Source of the DNA: Candidatus Melainabacteria bacterium
Lineage (GTDB): Bacteria > Cyanobacteriota > Vampirovibrionia > Obscuribacterales > Obscuribacteraceae
Length of the DNA stretch: 64,000 nt
Assembly (NCBI GenBank): GCA_003151275.1
Contig: PLXC01000063.1
Coordinates: 1 to 64,000, forward strand
Direction of reading: 5' to 3'
In this document: positions 35,885-43,441 of the stretch, one piece after another
Position numbering within the stretch: position 1 is the stretch's first letter
Layout of the letters: every line of letters starts with the position of its first letter
Position numbers and translations under genes: made by a program
Notes under the pieces: generated by a model
Databases searched by the model: none
Told to the model about the DNA's origin: nothing
Seen by the model: only the letters and a program-made list of their open reading frames with translations

Positions 35885-37528
35885 ATGATCAGATTACGCC
35901 GCAAAAGAGCGTCTGCAATAGCCTTTAGTGCTGTGCTTGCCCTCGTTCTTGTCGTCTTGGGCGTTGGATTTTTCTATTTCTCCATGTACATGGGCGCTCA
36001 GAACGAAACTAAAAACGCAACTGACGCCGGAGCGCTTAACGTTGGTAAGCAAGTCTTAAGTGCAGATGGGGTCACGTATATTATTGCTGGCGATGACAAA
36101 GAAGAGTTCTTCAGAGATGTAACTGGCGGTCCAACAGCCGCTGTAGGCATCGGCGACGGCAAAGTCAATTTGAGCAATATCAATAGAGTTTGGGGCAAGG
36201 CTTTATTCGTTGCGATCAATGCAGATGCGGCTGGTTCAGCGGCAGGAGATACAACTGGAAACGTACAGTCAGCTCAAGAAGGTGCACAATCAATCAGTGA
36301 CCAGCTCGCCACCAAACTGACTGATGAAGCTAATTTACACGGTTATTTTGATGAGTATTCGAAACAGAATTCAACTCGCATGATCGGCACTGACTCAAAC
36401 GTCACTAACTTGAGTGGTCCAGATAGCTGGCAAACCTCGCTTATGGATCGCGGTAAGGAAAGCAATATAGAGGTCCCTGACAATTTGCCCATAGGCTACA
36501 ATCTGCCTGGTTCTGACACAACGCCCACGACCAGAAATAATCCGGTGCCTTCAGGAGCACAAGGAAAAAAGTATTTAAAAGGCTATGCCCCGCTTACAGT
36601 AGCTCAGCAAACTTTTTGGCAAGTGCCATATCAATTCGACCAAAAGCCGCACCTTGTTTCAAAAACACTTTTCGATATCGACAAACAGCCGCCCCACATG
36701 CTTGATTCAACTTGGGATAAAGCTGTTCCGAATGCATTTTCGGTAGGCGGTAAAGTTAACACCAAACCAGGTGTTGCAGGTGAAAGAGCGATGGCTTGGG
36801 TGCAAACAAACCCTCGCGCCACCTCACCAATACAATTTCCAAACGGCTTCGTCAAAGTCGTTTTAAAGAAAAACGATCTACAATGGTACCTTGACTTTAT
36901 CCCGATGGATTCAACCACTTATGAGTCATCCTTCGACACAACGAAGGAGAGTGGAGATGGAGTTCCTTACCCCCTTATTCCTATCTGCGCGACTGTAAGC
37001 GCCACTGCCACCGTAGGCAATGAGTACCTTCCGCCCACTCTCTACTTCGCTGTTGTTGGAAACTCACCACCTGACACGTTCAGTAAATCTATGAAATACA
37101 TTTTGCAACGCTGCAAAGAAATGGTGCCAGGTTACACCATGGATAAATTAATTGCCGCTATGTCCATTTGCCCAGTTTCCTCTAGTGACGAGGAGCAGAC
37201 GTTTTACATCTATCCTGCAGCTGGTCTAATCGTCGCCACCCCAGATAGTGCTACGGTCCTTCCTTTAGGATGTGACAAAAACGCTCCCCCAGAAGGCTCA
37301 GAAGAGTGGAGCGATACGACTGGTCCATTGCCAGCGCCAAATTACGCCTTTGAAACCCATACTTGTAATGGCGTTACCGTGCCTGATATACCAATGGTCG
37401 TAACGCTCAGCATCGAACATTCATGGAAGCCGGGTACAGGCTATGCAAAAGGATGTTTGGGTGAAGTGACAGTACACCATCAATCAAATGCCTATCTCTT
37501 TGCGGTTTGTGTCTGCCCCGTCCCCTAG
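35885..37528 (+). CDS. TadG-like Flp pilus assembly protein
   Basis: 547 residues. AGAGGT lies 8 bases before ATG 35885. The N-terminus is RLRRKRASAIAFSAVLALVLVVLGVGFFYF, followed by NETKNATDAGALNVGKQVL, which is the TadG N-terminal signature (helix then TDAAALAAA-like segment). The remaining ~480 residues are extracytoplasmic with several Cys (for instance PICATV, ILQRC, SICPVS, HTCNG) that could form disulfides. No vWA MIDAS motif (DxSxS) was seen. Likely envelope-anchored, helping assembly or display of a pilus or surface structure. Confidence 0.72.
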   Translation: MIRLRRKRASAIAFSAVLALVLVVLGVGFFYFSMYMGAQNETKNATDAGALNVGKQVLSADGVTYIIAGDDKEEFFRDVTGGPTAAVGIGDGKVNLSNINRVWGKALFVAINADAAGSAAGDTTGNVQSAQEGAQSISDQLATKLTDEANLHGYFDEYSKQNSTRMIGTDSNVTNLSGPDSWQTSLMDRGKESNIEVPDNLPIGYNLPGSDTTPTTRNNPVPSGAQGKKYLKGYAPLTVAQQTFWQVPYQFDQKPHLVSKTLFDIDKQPPHMLDSTWDKAVPNAFSVGGKVNTKPGVAGERAMAWVQTNPRATSPIQFPNGFVKVVLKKNDLQWYLDFIPMDSTTYESSFDTTKESGDGVPYPLIPICATVSATATVGNEYLPPTLYFAVVGNSPPDTFSKSMKYILQRCKEMVPGYTMDKLIAAMSICPVSSSDEEQTFYIYPAAGLIVATPDSATVLPLGCDKNAPPEGSEEWSDTTGPLPAPNYAFETHTCNGVTVPDIPMVVTLSIEHSWKPGTGYAKGCLGEVTVHHQSNAYLFAVCVCPVP

Positions 37529-37534
37529 GCGCGA

Positions 37535-38068
37535 CTATTTGTGCTTCATCCAGGTAATACTGATCACAGTATTCGGATGTTTGGCTGTTGAAGTGCACAT
37601 CACTGTGCCTTGTTGCTCACCCTTTAGCGCATTCAAAATGAACAACTGTCCCGATTTTTCCTTTGCACTCATAGCCGACTCTTTGGGCGTCCTGACTTGC
37701 CAACCGGATGAAGCGCATTGAGTTTTATACCAATCAAAAACGGTTTTAGCTGGATCCTTAGTCATTATGATTGCCTGCGCTACTGGTGTGCCTTTTACTG
37801 AATTCGCAAAATTAGTATCGAAGACATTGCTCGAATAAACAGGCAGCGGAAAATTGCTGGGAAGTTTTACCGTGTGGTGAACGCCCGCTATTTTGAAACT
37901 GTCCCGTTTTGCAGTTAAGGCATCAACGATCTTCTGTTTTTCTGCTGCAGTCGGCTCTGTATGCCCTTGTGCCAGTCCACGATGAGAGCAAATTGCTGTC
38001 ACGAAAAAGGCGAGAAAGACCGACAATGTCGACTTGATACTCAAATTCAATTTTGTAATCGTCTGCAA
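37535..38068 (-). CDS. Exported protein of unknown function
   Basis: 177 residues with a signal peptide (STLSVFLAFFVTAICSHRGLAQ). The mature part has LPLPVYSSNVFDTN-like and TVFDWYKTQCASSGWQV segments, followed by a strand-rich end (TVMCTSTAKHPNTVISITW). The FDWYK...GW pattern recalls small periplasmic alpha/beta domains of unknown role. Converges with the TadG-like gene with a 6-bp gap. Confidence 0.65.
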   Translation of the reverse strand: MQTITKLNLSIKSTLSVFLAFFVTAICSHRGLAQGHTEPTAAEKQKIVDALTAKRDSFKIAGVHHTVKLPSNFPLPVYSSNVFDTNFANSVKGTPVAQAIIMTKDPAKTVFDWYKTQCASSGWQVRTPKESAMSAKEKSGQLFILNALKGEQQGTVMCTSTAKHPNTVISITWMKHK

Positions 38069-38105
38069 TTTTTCACTCCAATAGTAGTGCGGAAATTATA
38101 TCAAC

Positions 38106-38350
38106 GATGGGTTCTAGGAATTCCCATCGGATTGAAAGTCTATGGAACCGGACGATGAGTTCTAGGAATTCCCATTGGACTGAAAGTCCATGGAACCGGC
38201 CGATGGGTTCTAGGAATTGCCATCGGATTGAAAGTCCATGGAACCGGACGATGAGTTCTAGGAATTCCCATCAGACTGGAAGTGTATGGAACCGGCCGGA
38301 CAATGGGTGCCAGGGATTGCTATCGAATTTTGAGTGGATGGAACCGGACG
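38106..38350. repeat. 48-bp tandem repeat x 5 between divergent genes
   Basis: Units begin at 38106, 38154, 38202 and 38250, with a degenerate fifth to about 38350. Shared cores are TTCTAGGAATTCCCAT and ATGGAACCGG. Units alternate in pairs (GATGGG.. / GATGAG..), suggesting duplication of a 96-bp dimer. It fills nearly the whole gap between a minus-strand and a plus-strand gene. An open frame through it is a by-product of the 48-bp (3n) period. Confidence 0.92.
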
Positions 38351-38429
38351 CGGAGTTCGGTATGATTAGGGACGTGTGTTTGACACCACTGACAATTTTC
38401 GTTTACACAGTAATTGGGAGTTTGAGGAC

Positions 38430-40220
38430 ATGGCAGTAGAATCGGGCCCAGGCGCCGATGATGACCCAAACAGCAAGCAAAAGCAACCGGCAGACAATGT
38501 CGGTCCCGAGCTCGAGAGTGAGAAGCCGGCTCGTAAAGTTGCGAAAACAATCCTTGAAGGCGCATTGCCGCACATTTCGAATGAAATGGAAGGCAAAAAA
38601 GTAGCCAAAACAATGTTGGAAGTTCCACGCCCAGCTACCGATAACGTTGAACCTTCTGCAGTTGTATCAGTAAATCCTGAATTGCCGGACTCCCCCGAGT
38701 CCATCACGTCAGTGGCTAAGACCAACCTGGAAATCCCTCGCCCAGATCTTTCGCAACTGGAAACTACAAGTGTTGCCGAACAAGGGCTCTTCGAACCTCC
38801 TAAGCGAAAAATCCCAAAGACGATGATCGATGTATCGCGTCCGGAGTTGTCGGGTTCGGAGTTCGGTTCGCCGTTGTCCGGTCCGGAGTTGTCGGATTCG
38901 GAATCGGCTCAATCACCAGCAAACGTTGAGTCGCCCGCGCCTGGAAGAACTGTGCCCAAAACAATGCTTGAGGTCAGTCGGCCCGATCTATCCTCTGTTG
39001 ATTCCAACAGTGTTTCTACCGAAGTAGAACCAATCATTGCACCTGCGGCGCCACCAAGAAAAGCAGCGCGAACAATGCTGGAACTCTCACTGCCAGCTGA
39101 ATCAGCCACTGCAAAACAAGTCAGAAAAATTTCAAAAACAATGCTGGATGCTGATAGCTTGGATGCTATTGGCATGGCAAAGGCACTAAACCTGCCTCTA
39201 AAAATCGCCAAATCACTGTCACAGCCTATTATTCGAAGGGCAGCAGCAGTCTCGAATCTTTCGGATGTAGACAAAACTGTGAAGACCGAAGACTATTCTG
39301 GGCTAGATAGAACGGTCAAGACTCAAGACTCTTCCGAGCTAGACAGAACAGTCCAGACTCAAGACTCTTCCGGCCTAATCAGAACAGTCAGGACTCAAGG
39401 CTCTTTTGAGCTAGACTCCACCAACTTAGATAGAACTGTCAAGGCTGAAGACTATTCTGAGATAGATAGAACTGTGAAAACTGATATCGAACCTTATCGA
39501 AGCGAGCGTTTTGTAGCAAGAACAATGCTTGATCACACGGTGCTTTCAGAGGCACTGGTGCGATCCGCTGAAAAAGACAAAGTTAGAGCTGGCGAATTGG
39601 CGAAAGAAAGGGCCAAAGAACCGGTCAAAGAGTTTCATCAAGTTGACAGCAAGAAGATGGCTACACCATGCGCTTGGACCTGGTCGGAAAGTGGTGGCAA
39701 GGACCGCGTTCGCTCATGTTCGAAATGCCAAACGCAAGTCTACGACTTCACCGGCATGGAGCGTCCTGAAGCGGAAGCTTTAATTTTCAAACAAGAGAGT
39801 CGCAAGAAAGCTTCGCTATACAAGAGAGCAGACGGCAAATTCATGACGAAGGATTGCCCTGTGCAAGTGCAGCGCAAACGAAATCTGTTCCTGCTGTGCT
39901 TCTTCGGTGTCGTGATCATGATCAGCGCGATCGCGTCTATGGTGCTTATGCCACCACAGCCGAAGCCACCCGCACCAACTGCTGCGAAAAAGTCTAACTC
40001 GGTAGATGCGGAAAAGCATGGAACTAGCAAGGCTCCAACTAAAGGTGCTGACGGTGCCATTCACTTCGAAGCCGGTCAAACAGTTAAGCCATTTTCTTCG
40101 GCAGTCGATTCAGTACTTCCTGTGGTGAATGGAAAGTCTGGCACCACAGCGACAACGACTACCACCACTACGAACACTTCAAGTGAAGATGAGAAGTACT
40201 GGGATAGCCCAGCGAAGTAA
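38430..40220 (+). CDS. Membrane protein with eight KTMLD/E-type motifs and a CxxC domain
   Basis: 596 residues from ATG 38430; GTG 38376 with AGGGA upstream would add 18 residues. The acidic, disordered N-terminal 370 residues carry eight motifs: AKTILE (T40), AKTMLE (T61), AKTNLE (T98), PKTMID (T131), PKTMLE (T178), ARTMLE (T215), SKTMLD (T237), ARTMLD (T365). All have Lys/Arg at -1 and Asp/Glu at +3. Between the last two is an (L/V)DRTVKTQD repeat. Then come the conserved domain (C414, C430, C433, C476; GMERPEAEALIF; RADGKFMTKDC), a membrane helix (about 485-507) and a Thr-rich tail. Paralogue of the 33378 product. Its 3' end faces an FHA gene 11 bp away. Confidence 0.82.
   Translation: MAVESGPGADDDPNSKQKQPADNVGPELESEKPARKVAKTILEGALPHISNEMEGKKVAKTMLEVPRPATDNVEPSAVVSVNPELPDSPESITSVAKTNLEIPRPDLSQLETTSVAEQGLFEPPKRKIPKTMIDVSRPELSGSEFGSPLSGPELSDSESAQSPANVESPAPGRTVPKTMLEVSRPDLSSVDSNSVSTEVEPIIAPAAPPRKAARTMLELSLPAESATAKQVRKISKTMLDADSLDAIGMAKALNLPLKIAKSLSQPIIRRAAAVSNLSDVDKTVKTEDYSGLDRTVKTQDSSELDRTVQTQDSSGLIRTVRTQGSFELDSTNLDRTVKAEDYSEIDRTVKTDIEPYRSERFVARTMLDHTVLSEALVRSAEKDKVRAGELAKERAKEPVKEFHQVDSKKMATPCAWTWSESGGKDRVRSCSKCQTQVYDFTGMERPEAEALIFKQESRKKASLYKRADGKFMTKDCPVQVQRKRNLFLLCFFGVVIMISAIASMVLMPPQPKPPAPTAAKKSNSVDAEKHGTSKAPTKGADGAIHFEAGQTVKPFSSAVDSVLPVVNGKSGTTATTTTTTTNTSSEDEKYWDSPAK
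39270..39479 (+). repeat. In-frame 36-bp repeats encoding DRTVKTQD units
   Basis: Six diverged units of about 12 codons (LDRTVKTQDSS and variants) at residues 281-350 of the motif-array protein. Each offers one or two Thr residues in a basic-then-acidic context, different from the KTMLD motif. Confidence 0.8.
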
Positions 40221-40231
40221 CATTTGTTGTG

Positions 40232-40540
40232 TTACTCAATCCTGAATGTTGTGCGTCCGACTTTAATTACATTGCCCGGAGCTAGTTGCCAGGGACCAGT
40301 GATGAGCTGATCATTGACTGTCGTGCCATTACTACTCATCAAATCCTCGAGCCACCAGCGACCCTGGTCCCAAAAGATTCGCGCATGGTTGGCTGAGGCG
40401 TAACCATCTTCTGGCAGAATCACCGAATTCTCAGGAGCACGACCCAAATTCACGGACGGTCCACTTAGTGTGTACCGCTCATTGGTAGTCAAGTTGACAA
40501 GAACAGGAAGAGTGCCGCGAGTAGGAGGATTACCGGTCAT
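40232..40540 (-). CDS. Stand-alone FHA-domain protein
   Basis: 102 residues from ATG 40540, with AAGGG 8 bases upstream. Almost the whole protein is one forkhead-associated domain: NLGRAPENSV (phosphothreonine-contacting Arg), YASANHARI, WWLEDLMSSNGTTVN (conserved SNGT) and a final VIKVGRTTFRIE strand. FHA domains bind phosphothreonine peptides. No membrane segment, so cytosolic. It lies 11 bp from the 3' end of the motif-array gene and 1.2 kb from a Ser/Thr kinase. Confidence 0.93.
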   Translation of the reverse strand: MTGNPPTRGTLPVLVNLTTNERYTLSGPSVNLGRAPENSVILPEDGYASANHARIFWDQGRWWLEDLMSSNGTTVNDQLITGPWQLAPGNVIKVGRTTFRIE

Positions 40541-40657
40541 ATATGAGCCCTTATAAATGCAAGCCAAATGTATTGTAGACGCAAGCCAAAAAAATCACCA
40601 CGTGCAAACACAATTATTCGAGTAACCTCCGTCAGCGAATCGCTAACCAATAATTGT

Positions 40658-41647
40658 TTAAGGCGGTGGACCGTTTTTAAAGAGGAAGTCCAATCCATCA
40701 AGAGTTGCACTAGCCTTTTGCGTACTCTCCGGAGTTCGATCTGCCAATAGCATTCGGGTAACGGCAATGGAGGCAATCAATTGCCCAACATCTCGACCCT
40801 CCTTACGCCAGCGCTCAAGTTTAGTGTTCCACTCCTGGCAACGCAGTTCCAGCCGTGCGGAATCGCCGCTATAACTTGGATTTGAACTTGGATTTGAACT
40901 TGGATTCGAACTTGGATTTGAGCCTGGATTTGAACCTGCCCCAGGTCCGCCTCCGACCGCGCTACTGCTACGTACCGGACGGCTTGCAACTTGCTTTACA
41001 AGTTTTTCCTGCTCAGACAATTTTTCGCCTAAGTAGGCGACATTTTTGGATATTTGTGCTGGACTGGCAGACGGCACTTCGCCTTCAATTCGATCAAAGA
41101 TATCCCTAAAGGGCTTCACCGAAGTACCCTTGCTGCGTAACCCTTCAATTCGACTAAGTAGCATCAACCTTTTATCCGCTAATGCTCCCGGAACAATTGT
41201 GAGAGTAGTTTGACTGGCAGCTGCGCCGGAGCCCGAATCGACATTTGTCAGCTCGAGTGACGACAGAAGAGCGTTTACATCCATGGCTCCCACCGCATAA
41301 GCTTTGACATCACCCGCGGTGACCTCAATTTGACTGGCAAGATTCGTTCCCGGTATTGAGAAGAGAATTTTGATTCTGCTGATCTGCTCAGGGAAAGCGG
41401 AAAACAATTCCTTGGAGATCAAAACAGCATCAATTTTACAGTCTTTATCCGTTGCCTTGGCGCCTCTAGCAGTCAACACAATTGCCTGTTTTTGGACAAT
41501 AGTGGCATTTAGCGGCAAGTCTGGCTTGATCGCTTTAGTATTGCGCAGAACGTATACTATTTTCGCTGAATCGATGGTCTCAGCGGCTACCCCAGCACTA
41601 CCAAAGAGGATAAGTGCGAGTCCAATTAAGGCTTTATTCACATTCAT
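40658..41647 (-). CDS. Exported protein with SNPS repeats, unknown function
   Basis: 329 residues. Signal peptide KALIGLALILFGSAGVAAE. An N-terminal domain of about 200 residues resembles nothing I know; it has strands such as KIVYVLRNTKAI and a single Cys region (DKDCKID). A (SNPS)n linker follows (encoded at 40874-40941), then a helical C-terminus with LELRCQEWNTKLERWRKEGRD. Probably in one transcript with the FHA gene, 117 bp downstream, and divergent from the kinase gene. Confidence 0.65.
   Translation of the reverse strand: MNVNKALIGLALILFGSAGVAAETIDSAKIVYVLRNTKAIKPDLPLNATIVQKQAIVLTARGAKATDKDCKIDAVLISKELFSAFPEQISRIKILFSIPGTNLASQIEVTAGDVKAYAVGAMDVNALLSSLELTNVDSGSGAAASQTTLTIVPGALADKRLMLLSRIEGLRSKGTSVKPFRDIFDRIEGEVPSASPAQISKNVAYLGEKLSEQEKLVKQVASRPVRSSSAVGGGPGAGSNPGSNPSSNPSSNPSSNPSYSGDSARLELRCQEWNTKLERWRKEGRDVGQLIASIAVTRMLLADRTPESTQKASATLDGLDFLFKNGPPP
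40874..40941 (-). repeat. 12-bp tandem repeat encoding SNPS/SNPG
   Basis: Five to six copies of TTGGATTTGAAC (plus strand) with few substitutions, encoding the Ser-Asn-Pro linker of the exported protein. Confidence 0.88.
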
Positions 41648-41769
41648 TTTTAAAGTTGCCCAGAGTCCCCCAAGTGAAATCTACCACTATTAATCTGCCA
41701 TGAATCGCTACACGAAGTTTCGCAGGCCCCAAATCACGGCATATTCATATCAGGCTACGGATTTCAGAA

Positions 41770-43269
41770 ATGGTCGACAGTCAACCAAAGCAATCCTCAG
41801 AAACCCTAAAAGAGATTAAGTTACCGGGTCCCGATCCCCTCATAGGAGTTCGGCTAGACGGTCGCTTCTTGATCGAATCCGCCCTTGGTTCGGGCGGCAT
41901 GAGCGTTGTCTATAAAGGTAAACACGAGTCGGTCGATCGAACAGTAGCAATAAAAACTCTCAAACTGGACCTGTGCTCAGAGCCAGTCCTCGTTAGTCGC
42001 TTCGAGCGCGAGATCAAAAGTTTAAGTCGTCTAAACCACCCCAATATCGTTACCGTCTTTGATTGCGTAATTAGTCCCCAAGGGCAGCCGTACATAATCA
42101 TGGACTACGTCAACGGGGAGAGTCTTGAAGATTCTCTCTCTCGTGGTCCCATGAGCGCTGCAAGAGCGGTGAAGTTAGTTATTCAGGTTTGTAATGCTCT
42201 AGAGCATGCGCATCGGCATGGAGTCATACACCGAGATCTAAAGCCTGCCAACATCATGTTGCAGAAAGGCGAACCGCTCAACGAAGTAAAAGTCGTTGAT
42301 TTTGGACTGGCAAAACTAGCAGAGGATACTCAGAAACTAACCAAATCGGATGAGCTGTGGGGCAGCCTTCCATACATGAGTCCAGAGCAATGTAGCTCGA
42401 ACGAGAACATCGAAATTGACACTCGTTCGGATATTTATTCGCTAGGCGCCGTGCTGTTTCAGATGCTTACTGGCAAAGATCCATTCTACGGTTTGGATCT
42501 AATGGAAACGATTCGTCATCACCAAAGCGAAGATCCACCCTTCTTTAAGGAAGTTGCACCCCAATTAAAATTTCCTCCTGCTTTAGAGGGAGTCGTACGC
42601 AAAGCACTGAATAAGGACAAAGAAGATAGATTTCAATCGATGCGTGAGTTCAAAGAGGCAATCGAGTTTGCAGCTGCACCACTACTGAAGGAAGAAGAAC
42701 AAAATCGTTCGCTGGCAAGCACCTCTGCCAGACCACCGGTTAGTTCTAAACCAAGAAGCACACGAGACTTTACCGCGCCGGCTAAGCGAAAAAAGAAATC
42801 AAACATCGTTAAGATAGTCGGCATCACATCCGGTATCTCAATTTTATGCACAATCGCGCTCAGCTATTGCATGATCGTACTATTTAAGGGCTCCTTCGTC
42901 GGCATGGGAAACTCGTTAAAAACAACTGCTGCAAGCGCCGGAACCACTCAAACTTCTAATCCAGTTGCTCCAGTTACACCGCCGAAGGTTCCAGCCCCGA
43001 AGGTTCCATCGCCAGAAGTTCTATCGCCGACGGCGGTCAAAATTCCCCTGCACCACGCACCCTTGGTGGTTCGAAGTGTTGGAATCGGTGGCAGCAGCGA
43101 AAGTGGATCAACGAATTCAAGCTCAAAGATCCACGCTTTTAGAACTTTAGAATCACACAAAATCCCTAAAGTTGTTAAGCACGAATCTTCCGTCAAGAGT
43201 CCCGCTCAAGTCAAACCCCACAACTTGGAATCCCGGTGGTCGGCTCTTGAGTTACAGCGGTCCAAATAG
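41770..43269 (+). CDS. Transmembrane Ser/Thr protein kinase without LRRs
   Basis: 499 residues. Kinase domain about 30-300: GSGGMS loop, K62, HRDLKPAN, DFGLAK and SLPYMSPEQ, so catalytically complete. A basic juxtamembrane stretch (AKRKKKSNIVK) leads into one membrane helix (about 346-372). The outer part is a Pro/Lys/Val repeat (PKVPAPKVPSPEVL) and Ser-rich tail without a recognisable sensor. No Cys ribbon, unlike the four-kinase array. Nearest kinase to the FHA and motif-array genes, and the natural candidate to phosphorylate those motifs (inference). Confidence 0.92.
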   Translation: MVDSQPKQSSETLKEIKLPGPDPLIGVRLDGRFLIESALGSGGMSVVYKGKHESVDRTVAIKTLKLDLCSEPVLVSRFEREIKSLSRLNHPNIVTVFDCVISPQGQPYIIMDYVNGESLEDSLSRGPMSAARAVKLVIQVCNALEHAHRHGVIHRDLKPANIMLQKGEPLNEVKVVDFGLAKLAEDTQKLTKSDELWGSLPYMSPEQCSSNENIEIDTRSDIYSLGAVLFQMLTGKDPFYGLDLMETIRHHQSEDPPFFKEVAPQLKFPPALEGVVRKALNKDKEDRFQSMREFKEAIEFAAAPLLKEEEQNRSLASTSARPPVSSKPRSTRDFTAPAKRKKKSNIVKIVGITSGISILCTIALSYCMIVLFKGSFVGMGNSLKTTAASAGTTQTSNPVAPVTPPKVPAPKVPSPEVLSPTAVKIPLHHAPLVVRSVGIGGSSESGSTNSSSKIHAFRTLESHKIPKVVKHESSVKSPAQVKPHNLESRWSALELQRSK

Positions 43270-43320
43270 CTCTGCAGGTAAGCAGTTGCGGCTTCGGGCG
43301 AATTAATATTGGTCCTGCCA

Positions 43321-43348
43321 TTGCCCAATGTGAGGCAACCGGTATGAT
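43321..43348 (+). promoter_or_regulatory. Promoter candidate for the DUF4388-TPR gene
   Basis: TTGCCC (43321-43326), a 16-bp spacer and TATGAT (43343-43348). The predicted transcript would carry a leader of about 85 nt with the strong hairpin at 43372-43394. Confidence 0.5.
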
Positions 43349-43371
43349 TATATGGAGGGCCATGGGAGCCC

Positions 43372-43394
43372 CTCAGCTGTCCATGACAGCTGAG
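43372..43394 (+). other. Strong leader hairpin
   Basis: CTCAGCTGTC and GACAGCTGAG form a perfect 10-bp stem closed by a 3-nt loop (CAT). No T-tract follows, and the coding start is 47 bp downstream. A second weaker stem (GCACG/CGTGC) lies between them. It may be a protein or RNA regulatory site rather than a terminator. Confidence 0.55.
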
Positions 43395-43441
43395 CAGTTA
43401 AGGCAGCACGTAGATGCCGTGCGGATACGGCGTGAGGATGG

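Noticed and set aside
38106..38350. Possible CRISPR array
   Set aside because: Whole 48-bp units repeat; there are no variable spacers between constant repeats.
38107..38439. Plus-strand open frame with 16-residue repeats (SRNSH..ES.WNR)
   Set aside because: It is produced by the 48-bp tandem repeat being a multiple of three. Its last part overlaps the start of the real motif-array gene in another frame.
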